A stretch of DNA of 64,000 nucleotides. Origin: Deltaproteobacteria bacterium. GTDB lineage: Bacteria > Myxococcota_A > Polyangia > HGW-17 > SLPX01. The stretch covers positions 1 to 64,000 of the forward strand of contig JAGGXR010000060.1 in the NCBI GenBank assembly GCA_021162935.1, given 5' to 3'. Shown piece by piece: positions 53,525 through 62,762 of this stretch (its first letter is position 1; every line of letters begins with the position of its first letter). Under the pieces are notes generated by a model. The model was not told where the DNA came from and made no database searches. It worked only from the letters and a program-made list of their open reading frames with translations. A program made the position numbers and the translations under genes.

Positions 53525-54493
53525 ATGATGGGGCCGGACGTGGTCAGGAGCATGATTTCGAAAACCCTTCGAGCGACTGATTTTCCCCAACTCGGGACCA
53601 TGCAAAAGGGCAAGGTTCGAGACAGCTATGTGCAGGGGAACCGGAGATACATCGTGGCCACGGATCGGATTTCCGCCTTCGACGTGGTTCTGGGAACGGT
53701 TCCGTTCAAGGGACAGATCCTCAATCAGATGGCGTCCTATTGGTTCGAACAGACGAAAGACATCGCTCCGAACCACGTGCTGGACGTGCCCGACCCGGCG
53801 GTGACCGTTGCAAAGGACTGTCGTCCCCTTCCGTTGGAGATGGTGGTCCGTGCCTATTTGACCGGGTCGAGTTCCACGTCCATCTGGCGTGCATACGAGC
53901 GGGGCGACCGGGTGTTCTGCGGCCATGATCTGCCCGATGGCATGAGCCGTCACCAGCGGCTGGATCGGCCGCTCGTGACCCCATCCACCAAGGCCGAGAT
54001 TGGCGAGCACGATCGGTCCGTATCCCGCGCCGAGGTGCTGGCCATGGGGTTGGTGACCGAGCAGCAGTTCGACGAGATGGCCGATTACGCCATGGCGCTG
54101 TTTGCTTTGGGCCAGCGGATCGCTGCGGAACGCGGTCTCATTTTGGTGGATACCAAGTACGAGTTCGGCCTGGAGGGGTCGGGCAGAATCCTCCTCATCG
54201 ACGAGATCCACACACCGGATTCGTCCCGGTACTGGTACTTGGATTCGTACGAGGGCGATTTTTCCGCTGGTCGCAATCCTCGGGCCCTGGACAAAGAGTT
54301 CGTCAGGCGGTATCTGCGCGACGAACTTGGTTATTCGGGACAGGGCGAACCTCCGGTCCTGCCCGATGATTTGGTGGTCGAGGCCGCCATGCGGTATGCG
54401 GGCCTGTTCGAAGAGGTGACGGGCAGGCCTTTCGATCCGAACAAGGAGGACCCGGAGACGAGGATCCGGCGGAATCTCGGGCTGACCGCCTGA
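53525..54493 (+). CDS. purC: Phosphoribosylaminoimidazole-succinocarboxamide (SAICAR) synthase
   Basis: Enzyme of 322 aa that ligates CAIR and aspartate with ATP to give SAICAR, the substrate of PurB. Hallmarks: MQKGKVRDSY at the N-terminus, ATDRISAFDVVLGTVPFKG, LPLEMVVRAYLTGSS and the LVDTKYEFGLE...LIDEIHTPDSSRYW segment. The length (322 versus about 240 for enterobacterial PurC) fits the long form found in many bacteria and yeast. ATG 53525 has GGAGG upstream; 53528 is also ATG. The upstream open frame to 52805 overlaps purB and is not used. purF starts 86 nt later. Confidence 0.95.
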   Translation: MMGPDVVRSMISKTLRATDFPQLGTMQKGKVRDSYVQGNRRYIVATDRISAFDVVLGTVPFKGQILNQMASYWFEQTKDIAPNHVLDVPDPAVTVAKDCRPLPLEMVVRAYLTGSSSTSIWRAYERGDRVFCGHDLPDGMSRHQRLDRPLVTPSTKAEIGEHDRSVSRAEVLAMGLVTEQQFDEMADYAMALFALGQRIAAERGLILVDTKYEFGLEGSGRILLIDEIHTPDSSRYWYLDSYEGDFSAGRNPRALDKEFVRRYLRDELGYSGQGEPPVLPDDLVVEAAMRYAGLFEEVTGRPFDPNKEDPETRIRRNLGLTA

Positions 54494-54578
54494 GGCGATT
54501 CTTCACAAGGAGCCCTGGTTGATAGGTGGGCCGAACGCGATCATCAGGCCCTGGCATCTTGGAGCAGGAGACGTTTGT

Positions 54579-55961
54579 ATGTGTGGTATTTTTGGGATCT
54601 ACGGACATCCAGAGGCGGCAAAGATGGCATACCTCGGGCTGCACGCCCTGCAGCATCGAGGCCAGGAGTCGGCTGGTATCGTGACCTCGGATGGGACGCG
54701 GCTCTATACGTCGCGCAAGATGGGCCTCGTGGCCGATGCCTTTCCTCCATGTGAACTGGAGCGGCTCGTGGGGAGCGCGGCCATCGGCCACGTGCGGTAC
54801 TCGACGGCCGGCGAGTCCCGGATCCAGGAGGCCCAGCCCTTTGCCGTGGGCTGTCGCCACGGGTCCGTCGCCGTGGCCCACAATGGAAACTTCGTCAACG
54901 TGGAAGCGGTTCGAACGAACCTCGAAACCAAGGGATCCATCTTCCAGTCCAGTGCCGACACAGAGGTGATCGTGCATCTGATGGCGCGCAGTCAGGCGGA
55001 CGACCTGGCTGCGCGGCTCACCGACGCCCTCCGTCAGGTGCGTGGAGCCTACAGTCTGCTCGTGCTTACCGCCGAGAGCATGGTGGCCTGCAGAGATCCG
55101 TTTGGCGTACGCCCCTTGGTGCTTGGACGATTGCGCGGCGGATTCGTCCTGGCCTCGGAAACGAGCGCCTTTCGGCTCCTGGATGCGACCTACATCCGCG
55201 AGGTGGAGCCAGGCGAGTTGCTCGTCGTGGATGGGAACGGCCTGACCAGTCATTTTCCGTGGGGGCGCCAGGAACGGCGGTTCTGCGTTTTCGAGCAGGT
55301 CTACTTTGCCAGACCGGATACGATCATAGACGACCGGACCATCTATCAGGACCGTGTCCGTATGGGGCAGCGGCTTGCCGACGAGCATCCAGTGGAGGCG
55401 GACGTGGTGGTCGGGGTGCCGGACAGCGGCCTGCCAGCCGCCATTGGCTATTCTCAAAAGAGCGGCATCCCCCTCGAACTCGGCCTCATTCGGAGCCATT
55501 ACGTGGGGCGGACGTTTATCGAACCCCAGCAGTCGATCCGGCACTTCGGTGTGAAGCTGAAGCTGTCCGCCGTGGAGACGGTCCTGGTGGGGAAGCGGGT
55601 CGTGGTGGTGGACGACTCCATCGTGCGGGGCACGACCTGTCGGAAAATCATCAAGATGATCAGGGCGGCCGGAGCGAAGGAGGTGCACTTCCGCGTGTCA
55701 TCGCCTCCAACCAAGTTTCCCTGCTACTACGGAATCGACACGCCCCATCGTCGTGAGTTGATTGCCGCGAGTCACTCCGTCGAGGAGATCACCCAGTTTC
55801 TGGATTGCGACACGATCGGATACTTGAGCGTCGAGGGCCTGCGCTGGTCCGTGGGTGACCAGGATGGGGCGCATCATTGTGAGGCCTGCTTCACAGGCGA
55901 TTACCCCATCGAGGTATCCGATCATGTCCGAGAGCGTCAGCTTAAGTTGGTGGGGACATGA
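54579..55961 (+). CDS. purF: Amidophosphoribosyltransferase
   Basis: Enzyme of 460 aa catalysing the first committed purine step: PRPP plus glutamine to phosphoribosylamine. After Met removal, Cys2 (MCGIFGIYG) is the glutaminase nucleophile, so no propeptide is needed. The Ntn glutaminase domain contains LHALQHRGQESAGI; the PRTase domain has the PRPP loop VVVVDDSIVRGTT. Cys residues in RRFCVFEQV, KFPCYYGID and HCEACFTGD match the 4Fe-4S ligands of Bacillus-type PurF. ATG 54579 has AGGAG 8 nt upstream. The stop overlaps the next membrane-protein gene by 4 nt (ATGA at 55958-55961). Confidence 0.95.
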   Translation: MCGIFGIYGHPEAAKMAYLGLHALQHRGQESAGIVTSDGTRLYTSRKMGLVADAFPPCELERLVGSAAIGHVRYSTAGESRIQEAQPFAVGCRHGSVAVAHNGNFVNVEAVRTNLETKGSIFQSSADTEVIVHLMARSQADDLAARLTDALRQVRGAYSLLVLTAESMVACRDPFGVRPLVLGRLRGGFVLASETSAFRLLDATYIREVEPGELLVVDGNGLTSHFPWGRQERRFCVFEQVYFARPDTIIDDRTIYQDRVRMGQRLADEHPVEADVVVGVPDSGLPAAIGYSQKSGIPLELGLIRSHYVGRTFIEPQQSIRHFGVKLKLSAVETVLVGKRVVVVDDSIVRGTTCRKIIKMIRAAGAKEVHFRVSSPPTKFPCYYGIDTPHRRELIAASHSVEEITQFLDCDTIGYLSVEGLRWSVGDQDGAHHCEACFTGDYPIEVSDHVRERQLKLVGT

Positions 55962-58165
55962 TGCGCCTTCGTTTTTCCGCCCGGATGGCGGCGGCCCTGG
56001 CAGGACTTTGGGTGGTGGCTGCCTTGGCGCTCGGGTACTATGTGGCCGCGGACGTGTCTTACAACAAAGTCGCCGCGCCTCCTTTGGACGACACGTTCAT
56101 TCATTTTCAGTATGCGAAGCAGATCGCTCGGGGCCGGTTCTTTCGCTATCAGGACGGCGATTCCGTGTCCACCGGGGCCACGAGTTTTTTGTATCCCATC
56201 CTGCTCGCCCCGTTTTGGGCCGTCGGTTTCAAAGGGTTGTCTTTGATCTGGGCGGCCCATTTCCTGAATCTGATCGGTTTGGCCGCCGCCATGAGCTTTG
56301 TGTTCCTGATCCTGCGTCGGTTGATTCCCGATGACCCGGTTTTGGCCTATATGGGAGGCCTGGCCGTGGCCTTGAACGGCTGGTTCATGTGGGGCGTCGC
56401 CTCGGGTATGGCCATCGCCGTCAGTGCCGGTCTGCTGGCGGCTGTCCTCTATTTCGTACTCGTCCATCTCCAGGAGAATCGGCCCTGGCCGGCAGCGGTA
56501 TCCTTGTGCTTGTTGGCCATGGTGCGGCCCGAGGGGCTGGTGCTGGCCTATGCCACGATGTTTGCATTCGTCCTCCATCGAATCCTGCGCAGCGGGTCGG
56601 TCTCGAAGGATGACGAGTCGGCAGGCGACCAGGCGGCCAGTGACGACGTGAGCGCAGATGAGACGAGTGGCGACGATGGCGTGGGCTCTGTGGAACCGAC
56701 CTCGGCGATCGATCGCTTGCGTCGTTTGTCCGGGCGCGCCTGGTCTGGAGTCCGCCACATCGGTTGGCTCCTGTGGGTCGGACTCGGACTCGGCACCATT
56801 CCTACGATCGTGCTCGCCGTCGCGTCGGGCCACTTGACCACGAACGGCATGCTGGTCAAGTCGCACTTTGCCCATGACATGGATTGGGTTCGGTACCTGT
56901 GGGAAACGGGCAGGACCATTGCCGCGGTCCCGGGGCGGCTGCTGTGGTCTGCATCTGGATTACTTCCTCCGGTGATGTTCTTGGCGGTTCTGGCTGCGTT
57001 GGCGAATCTGCTTCGAAAGACGACAGATGAGTCGAAACGACGTCAAGCCCTCGCGGGCTTCGGCATCGTCCTGGCCGGGGCGTTTTTGGCCATCATTACA
57101 TTTTACGGATTCTTGATCGAGCACATCGAGCACCACGAACGGTACTACATGCCCTACGTGCCGCTGGTGGTCGTGTCCGTGGTGGTCGGCCTTTCCGTGG
57201 TCGCCCAGGCGGTTTCGCATGCAGGACGATCCGCCTTCCGCCGGACGGCGATGGTGGCAATCCTCGTGATTGGCATAGGAGGCCTGGGCAAGTGGGCCAG
57301 GGTCTATGCCCATAATTGTGGCGACATTGCGGGCCATTACCTGCCCATGACCAAGTGGATGCGGAGCCACCTGCCCAAGGACGCCAAGGTGGCGGTCCAC
57401 GATGCGGGCGCGCTTTTTTATCTCAGTGGCCGGCGGTGCTACGATATGATCGGTTTGGTGACCAACGATTTTCGACCGCCCGGAGGCGCCAGGGCCGGTG
57501 GGTTCATCTGGGAGATGTTGGAACGAATCCACCCAGGCTACATGGTCATCTATCCCAACTTCCTGCCGAGTATTTCGCGGTTACCCATCCTGCGGAAAAT
57601 CCACGAGGTGCGCCTCGCTCGCATCACCATTGCCGGCGGTCACGTGAAGACGGCCTATCGGATTGAATGGAACCGGTTGATGCCCCCAGACAGGCCGGCC
57701 CACCTGCCTGGTCCGTATGCCGATTGGACCATGGTGGATGCGTTGGACGAGGCGGATCTGGTGAGCGAACGGGCCCATGCCTATGTCGTGGATCACGGTC
57801 GGTTCCACGGTGCGTCGCGTTTCCGGCTCGTGCCGTTCCATGAGGGGGCGGGTCTGCTCATCGATGGAGGCCGCGCCTATTCGGGCCATGAAACCTTTAC
57901 CCTGCACGGTGTGAAACCAGGTCAACCGCTTCTGATCGGGCTACGCTCCGATTTCGGCAGGAGCCTCGATTTGGAGGTTCGTATCGACGGACACGTGGTG
58001 GGAACCTGGAGGATCGGTACGAGCGAGCATCGACGCAATCACGAGGCGTTTCTGCCCATTGCGGCCAAGGCGATCACAAAGGCGTCTCCGCGTGTGAAGT
58101 TGCGGCCTATCGGAGGAACCGACCTCGCCACGTTCCATATTTTTGCCCTGCAACCAAAGGGATGA
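55958..58165 (+). CDS. GT-C-type membrane glycosyltransferase-like protein with C-terminal beta domain
   Basis: Protein of 735 aa with about 11-12 hydrophobic helices. The first extracytoplasmic loop has DDTFIHFQYAKQIARGRF (about residues 44-61), the acidic DD motif typical of GT-C enzymes that use lipid-linked sugars. A Ser/Asp-rich cytoplasmic segment (about 210-255) lies between helices. After the last helix, residues about 455-735 form a soluble region ending in a beta-sandwich-like part (GQPLLIGLRSDFGRSLDLEVRIDG). Expected role: transfer of a sugar or lipid-linked sugar at the envelope; substrate unknown. The ATG overlaps the purF stop, and the stop overlaps the next gene. Confidence 0.72.
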   Translation: MMRLRFSARMAAALAGLWVVAALALGYYVAADVSYNKVAAPPLDDTFIHFQYAKQIARGRFFRYQDGDSVSTGATSFLYPILLAPFWAVGFKGLSLIWAAHFLNLIGLAAAMSFVFLILRRLIPDDPVLAYMGGLAVALNGWFMWGVASGMAIAVSAGLLAAVLYFVLVHLQENRPWPAAVSLCLLAMVRPEGLVLAYATMFAFVLHRILRSGSVSKDDESAGDQAASDDVSADETSGDDGVGSVEPTSAIDRLRRLSGRAWSGVRHIGWLLWVGLGLGTIPTIVLAVASGHLTTNGMLVKSHFAHDMDWVRYLWETGRTIAAVPGRLLWSASGLLPPVMFLAVLAALANLLRKTTDESKRRQALAGFGIVLAGAFLAIITFYGFLIEHIEHHERYYMPYVPLVVVSVVVGLSVVAQAVSHAGRSAFRRTAMVAILVIGIGGLGKWARVYAHNCGDIAGHYLPMTKWMRSHLPKDAKVAVHDAGALFYLSGRRCYDMIGLVTNDFRPPGGARAGGFIWEMLERIHPGYMVIYPNFLPSISRLPILRKIHEVRLARITIAGGHVKTAYRIEWNRLMPPDRPAHLPGPYADWTMVDALDEADLVSERAHAYVVDHGRFHGASRFRLVPFHEGAGLLIDGGRAYSGHETFTLHGVKPGQPLLIGLRSDFGRSLDLEVRIDGHVVGTWRIGTSEHRRNHEAFLPIAAKAITKASPRVKLRPIGGTDLATFHIFALQPKG

Positions 58166-60477
58166 TGACCGTGGACCGAAGGCTCACGTTTCGTTGGCTC
58201 AAGGCCCATTGGATCGACCTGGCGGCCGCCCTGTTTCTCGTGGCGTCCTGGTGGGCCATTCTGACCTGGCGCAGCCAATCGTATCATAGAGCAGGAGGGC
58301 TCGCGGCAACCTGGAAGGATCAGTCGGGGGCAGTGCGTCGATCCGGGATCGCTCCCACGGCCGAGTTGCACGATGCGCCGGTCTGGCTCCACGAGGTCAG
58401 ATGGCAAGGCTGGATCTGGGTCCCGTTCGACGGAAAATTCGTGCTCGGTGCAGAGGCGCTCGGAAGAGCCCAGGTGACTGTGGACGGAACCAGGGTGGTC
58501 CTGGCCGCGGTCCATCCAGGTCATGGTGCAGGCTTTCGCCACCAGGTCGTCCGTGCATGGAGGGTCATCAAGAATCAGGCGACCCTGCGTCGGGGCTGGC
58601 ACCGCCTTGTGGTGGTCTGTGAGCCCGACCGTGGCGGAGGATGCCGGTTGTTGTGGCAGCCACCCGGCAGGAGGGGCAGTTCCGAGTACGTGGACCCTGC
58701 GTTTCTGCGGCCGACAACGAACCGACCCGACGAATCAGGCCCATCTGGTCCGCCGCGTCGGGATGCCGTTGCTGCCTTGGCATTGCTCCTTGCCTTCCTG
58801 GTAACCGTCTTGCTGTGGCTGCGACGCCGTCTTGCCGTCTGGTGGGCCCAGATCCGTGGTTCGGCCCAGGCGCGGATCGATCTGGGCGCCGCCGTCGCCC
58901 TGTTCCTGTTCGCCCTGGCGATCGAACTGCTTGTGCTCAACAGCTTCGGGCAGACCTGGGACGAGGATGCCTACTTCGGCGTGGGCCGCAACTACTGGCA
59001 GAACCTGCTGGCGCTCGATTTTCGGCCCGAGAGTTGGCTCTTCAATTTCGAACATCCTCCCGTGACCAAGTATCTCGTCGGGTTCGGCTCCCTGTGGACT
59101 GAAGGTTTCTTGGGGGCCAGGTTGGTCAGCGCCTTCCTGTCGGCCCTGACGGCGGCGCTTGTCTACGTTGGAGGCCGCAGGCTCGTGGGGCGGGGCGCTG
59201 CAATCGTGGGCGCCGTGCTGGTGGCCCTGTCGCCCCACTTGGTGGCCCACGGCGTCATTGCCGGACACGAGACGCCGACCGTCTTTTTCATGACCCTGGC
59301 GGTGGTTGCCTTCATCTTGGCTGAGGAACGATGGAGCGCGTTCGTCGGCGAAGGGTTCGACGTCGATCGCAGCCCCCGCGATCCCGGTCGTGTCATCGAT
59401 GGGGACGACGCCCGACCAGATCGCGCCTTCGGTCCGTGGATCTGGTACATGACCGCGGGGTTCGCCTCGGGGCTGGCCCTATCCACTCGATGGCTCAATG
59501 GCGCTGTTTTGTTGATTTTGGGCTTCTGGTGGTTCGTTGGCCTGTGGCCGCAGATGCAGCGGCGAGGTGGCCGGGTGCGGATCCACCTTGCCGCGCTGCT
59601 CGTTCCCCTGCTGGCATTGGCCACGCCCTTTTTGATTTGGCCGCGTCTGTGGCATGCCCCCTTCTATCATGTCGGCCAGGGGCTTTCCTACTATGCTCCT
59701 GGGCTAACGACGCAGGAGATGTTTTTGGGACGGTATCGTTCCGCTCCCTGGTTCTATTTTTTCGTGTACTTCACGGCGGCGGTTCCCACGATCCTATTTG
59801 TGGGGCTGCTCGCGGATGCGGTGCGTCTATGGTGGGTCCGGACCAAGAATGAACTGCTGCTCATCGTGTGGTGGCTCGTGCCCATGGTCGCGGCCATGGC
59901 GGCGCCCCTCAAGCAGGACGGCCTGCGCTACGTGATTGCATCGCTCGTCCCAGCCGGTCTGTTGGCTGGTCAAGGATTCGATTGGTTGGGTTCGACATTC
60001 GGATCTTGGATGGCGCGGCGCACATCGCGCTTGACCGAGCATCGTGGCAAGCGTCTGGGCGTCGTCCTGGCGGTCGTGGTTGCCATGATCCCAAGTGCCT
60101 GGTCCTGTTGGACGGTGCGTCCGTATTTTCTCGACTACTACAATGCTTTGTGGGGCGGACCCAGGGCCGCCTGCCATCAGAAACGCTTCGAATGGAGCTG
60201 GTGGGGTGAGGGATTGACCCGAGCCGCTGCCTGGCTGAACGAACACGCGCCGTCAGGGGCCTCGGTGGACATCCAGGCCGCAGCGAGGCATTTGGTCGTT
60301 TTGAGGCTCGACCTTCCCGTGGTTGCGGGAGCGGGACGGGCCGACTATCTGCTGCGGGCCGATTCAGCACTGAACAGACCCGTGCCGACCGGGTTTCGAC
60401 TCGTGCATGCGGAACGGGCCGATGGCTGCCCCGTGGTGGCGATCTATGCCCGTGTTGGTCATCAAAAGGGTTCTTGA
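58162..60477 (+). CDS. PMT-type GT-C glycosyltransferase with N-terminal PA14-like domain
   Basis: Protein of 771 aa. After one N-terminal helix, residues about 50-195 look like a PA14 sugar-binding module (RWQGWIWVPFDGKFVLG ... GRAQVTVDGTRVV ... GWHRLVVVCEPD ... LLWQPPG). Then about 11 membrane helices follow. The first large loop has WDEDAYFGVG (about 266-275) and FNFEHPPVTKYLVG, the DE and HPP motifs of PMT/ArnT-type enzymes. A charged insert (about 395-425) and a C-terminal soluble part end the protein. It overlaps the preceding GT-C gene by 4 nt, so both are probably co-translated and act on the same glycan. Substrate unknown. Confidence 0.78.
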   Translation: MMTVDRRLTFRWLKAHWIDLAAALFLVASWWAILTWRSQSYHRAGGLAATWKDQSGAVRRSGIAPTAELHDAPVWLHEVRWQGWIWVPFDGKFVLGAEALGRAQVTVDGTRVVLAAVHPGHGAGFRHQVVRAWRVIKNQATLRRGWHRLVVVCEPDRGGGCRLLWQPPGRRGSSEYVDPAFLRPTTNRPDESGPSGPPRRDAVAALALLLAFLVTVLLWLRRRLAVWWAQIRGSAQARIDLGAAVALFLFALAIELLVLNSFGQTWDEDAYFGVGRNYWQNLLALDFRPESWLFNFEHPPVTKYLVGFGSLWTEGFLGARLVSAFLSALTAALVYVGGRRLVGRGAAIVGAVLVALSPHLVAHGVIAGHETPTVFFMTLAVVAFILAEERWSAFVGEGFDVDRSPRDPGRVIDGDDARPDRAFGPWIWYMTAGFASGLALSTRWLNGAVLLILGFWWFVGLWPQMQRRGGRVRIHLAALLVPLLALATPFLIWPRLWHAPFYHVGQGLSYYAPGLTTQEMFLGRYRSAPWFYFFVYFTAAVPTILFVGLLADAVRLWWVRTKNELLLIVWWLVPMVAAMAAPLKQDGLRYVIASLVPAGLLAGQGFDWLGSTFGSWMARRTSRLTEHRGKRLGVVLAVVVAMIPSAWSCWTVRPYFLDYYNALWGGPRAACHQKRFEWSWWGEGLTRAAAWLNEHAPSGASVDIQAAARHLVVLRLDLPVVAGAGRADYLLRADSALNRPVPTGFRLVHAERADGCPVVAIYARVGHQKGS

Positions 60478-60509
60478 TACGCCGGGCTCACCATCGTAGT
60501 GTTTCTTTC

Positions 60510-61076
60510 ATGTCGAAGGATGTGACACGAACAATGGTGTTTCCTGAGCGACGGGCTGGTCGCTGGGCCCTGTTGGGCCTTTGGGTCGTGACCATGTCCA
60601 TCGGGTCGGTCGCCTCGTTTGATGCGTCCGCTCGGCCGGTGAGCCGGAAGTGGACCGTCTATCGGAACAAGCATCTGGGCATCCAGTTTCTCGTGGCCCG
60701 GGGCTGGCGGGTCAATGATTTCAGAACACACCCTTCACTGATCATGGGGGCCCATCATTCGAGCGGCGCGGAAATTCGCCTATCGATGAAGGTTTTCAAG
60801 GTCCGTGAGTCCCTCCTCTCCTTTGCTCGCGACGAGGTGCGGGCCGTCCGGGCGATCGGGTTTCCGGTGAGTGCTTTCATGCCAGCGAAGGTGGGATCCA
60901 GCAAGGCGCTGATGGTGCGGGGGACGGACCCGAAGAAGCCCATGAGTTTTCGACTCTACTTTTTCAGCAAGGGCCACATGTACTACGTTTTGACCTTCAC
61001 GTATCCGACCAAGGCCTACCCAAGGCTGTGGCATGCCTACAAGCTTCTGCTGGTGAGTTTCGTGTTCAAGAAGTAG
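60510..61076 (+). CDS. Small exported protein (PsbP/DUF1795-like appearance)
   Basis: Open frame encoding 188 aa from ATG 60510. N-terminal hydrophobic segment (about 22-38: WALLGLWVVTMSIGSVA) looks like a signal peptide. The mature part begins with YRNKHLGIQFLVARGWRVND, similar to the PsbP/DUF1795 pattern (GIxFxVPxGWxV), followed by a mixed alpha/beta domain ending in Lys-rich FVFKK. The start is uncertain: ATG 60510 has no good ribosome-binding site, ATG 60534 has a distant AAGGA and TTG 60474 overlaps the previous stop. It lies directly behind the GT-C gene and may be co-transcribed. Confidence 0.6.
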   Translation: MSKDVTRTMVFPERRAGRWALLGLWVVTMSIGSVASFDASARPVSRKWTVYRNKHLGIQFLVARGWRVNDFRTHPSLIMGAHHSSGAEIRLSMKVFKVRESLLSFARDEVRAVRAIGFPVSAFMPAKVGSSKALMVRGTDPKKPMSFRLYFFSKGHMYYVLTFTYPTKAYPRLWHAYKLLLVSFVFKK

Positions 61077-61082
61077 TGATTC

Positions 61083-61100
61083 GTACGAGGATTCTCGTAC
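61083..61100. terminator. Short hairpin between convergent genes
   Basis: GTACGAG (61083-61089) pairs with CTCGTAC (61094-61100), loop GATT. No T tract follows, so terminator function is uncertain. Confidence 0.3.
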
Positions 61101-61134
61101 CAAGGCAAGGGCAACCTCAGTTTGACCAGCTTCT

Positions 61135-62658
61135 TTACATGTGGGTCGGGTCTCCGCCGCCCGTGTACTGGGACAGGTCTCCACCGCCGATTTCATAGAT
61201 GCAGTTCGTGGCGTGGATGTTTTGTGGATCGACCACCGCGGACATCCAAAAGTGGGACAAGGCTCCGAATCCCATGCCCTCGATGTAGTCGCCTTCGCCT
61301 CGGTTGTACTGGAACAGGTTCACCTGGGTCCAGGAACCGTCTTTGTTTTTGAGGTACTGACCGAGAAAGTCGGATGTCATGTCGGAAACGTAGACGTAAG
61401 GTATCTCCGTGGCCGGGTCGGTGACCACCTCCAGGCCGTCGGCATGACCGCCCACGAGGTTTGGGTACATGAATTCGAGGGCCCACTCCTGTGCGTCCGG
61501 ATCCCACGAAAAGACCTGGCGTCCGTAGTTGAGGGTGTACCAAACTTGGTGGACGTCGTCGTAGCCCAGGGTCTGATTCAGGCCCAAGGTGTTGTCCCAG
61601 GGTACGATGAGGGTCCGGTTGCCCGAGGCGATGTTGTATTGGTTCAGGCCCACCTCTCCGCTCATCTGGGCCATGAAGTAGATGTCGGTCTGCGTCGGAT
61701 AGATCTCGTTGGACATCCAGGGCCAGTTAGGGTCGTTCGAGATGGGGACGTTGTACGTTTGGGTCAGGGCGAGGACTCGATTTTCGATAGGCCCCGTATT
61801 GTCTGGGTTGTCCGGATGCTGGTTCGGTTCGAGCAGACCGTCTCCGTCGGTGTCTTGGAGAGTCACTGAGTAAACGTCCACGTGTTGGCCGTCTCGATTG
61901 ATGAAGAGCAAGTCGTCCATGGACCCCACGTCGAAGCCTCCCTGGAAGGGGCTGTTCGACGTGCAGAATTCGGCGTACTGGTAGTAGACGCCGGTTGGGT
62001 TGTCCGGACCATTTCCAATGGGTTGGGCCGGTGAGCATGTGTGGGCCACGGCGTCACAGACCTGGTTCGAATGGGGATCGCAATGCTGCACGTCCTGCCA
62101 CGATGACTCGTCGTTGGCGCATTGCCGCAGCCAGTTACCGAAACAATGGAATGTGGCTGGATGGCATAAGACGCACACATTGTTCGTGCAGGCGTCGCTT
62201 GCGCAGTCGTCGTCGCCGGTGCAGGCAAGGCCCACATCGCATGGCGGACAGGAACCGCCGCAGTCCACGTCGGTTTCATCCTGATTCAAGATGCCGTCGT
62301 CACAGCTCGGTGGAGAGACGCAAGCCGGGTCGCCATTCGAGTCGTCGCACATCTTTTCTTGATCCGCGCAGTCCTGGTCGGCCTGCCAAGACAGACAGCC
62401 ATTCGTTCCAAGGGCGCAGACCTCGATGGTCGTGCCGGCGCATCGGTGGGAGTTTTCTTCTGTGCAGGTGTTGCTGCAGCCCGAACCGCTGTCTTCGGTT
62501 GAACCTGCGTCCGACTTGGAGCCGCCGTCTCCGACCTGATTTCCTCCGTCGGATCCGTTGTTCGATGGCCCTCCCGAATCAGGACCGCAGCCGACCTGCA
62601 GACCGAACCATGGACTGGTGAAGATGATGGCGACGAAAATGGCACCGATGCGTGTCAT
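61135..62658 (-). CDS. Cys-rich lipoprotein with DETDVDCGG module
   Basis: Protein of 507 aa. Signal peptide ends at LQVGC with Cys24 (atypical lipobox). A Gly/Ser/Asp linker precedes disulfide-rich modules: CSNTCTEENSHRCAGTT, CDDGILNQDETDVDCGGSC and PPCDVGLACTGDDDCASDAC. The DETDVDCGG element is widespread in myxobacterial lipoproteins. From about residue 215 to the end is a beta-propeller-like region with repeated blade-like stretches (YDDVHQVWYTLNYGRQVFSWD, VSDMTSDFLGQYLK). ATG 62658 has AAGGAGG upstream; a TATAAT -10 lies at 62710-62715 on the minus strand. Surface-exposed role inferred. Confidence 0.85.
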   Translation of the reverse strand: MTRIGAIFVAIIFTSPWFGLQVGCGPDSGGPSNNGSDGGNQVGDGGSKSDAGSTEDSGSGCSNTCTEENSHRCAGTTIEVCALGTNGCLSWQADQDCADQEKMCDDSNGDPACVSPPSCDDGILNQDETDVDCGGSCPPCDVGLACTGDDDCASDACTNNVCVLCHPATFHCFGNWLRQCANDESSWQDVQHCDPHSNQVCDAVAHTCSPAQPIGNGPDNPTGVYYQYAEFCTSNSPFQGGFDVGSMDDLLFINRDGQHVDVYSVTLQDTDGDGLLEPNQHPDNPDNTGPIENRVLALTQTYNVPISNDPNWPWMSNEIYPTQTDIYFMAQMSGEVGLNQYNIASGNRTLIVPWDNTLGLNQTLGYDDVHQVWYTLNYGRQVFSWDPDAQEWALEFMYPNLVGGHADGLEVVTDPATEIPYVYVSDMTSDFLGQYLKNKDGSWTQVNLFQYNRGEGDYIEGMGFGALSHFWMSAVVDPQNIHATNCIYEIGGGDLSQYTGGGDPTHM

Positions 62659-62709
62659 GACAGCCTCCTTCGTGGAACCTGGTTCGCATTGTGGCGGTCC
62701 CGCGGGCGT

Positions 62710-62715
62710 ATTATA
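62710..62715 (-). promoter_or_regulatory. Perfect TATAAT -10 upstream of the Cys-rich lipoprotein
   Basis: TATAAT on the minus strand (62715-62710), about 50 nt before the start codon. No good -35 is present at 16-18 nt. Confidence 0.35.
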
Positions 62716-62762
62716 CAACGGCTTTGCAGCGAAGGGGGCTTAAAAATGCGGCGTTTGGAAAC

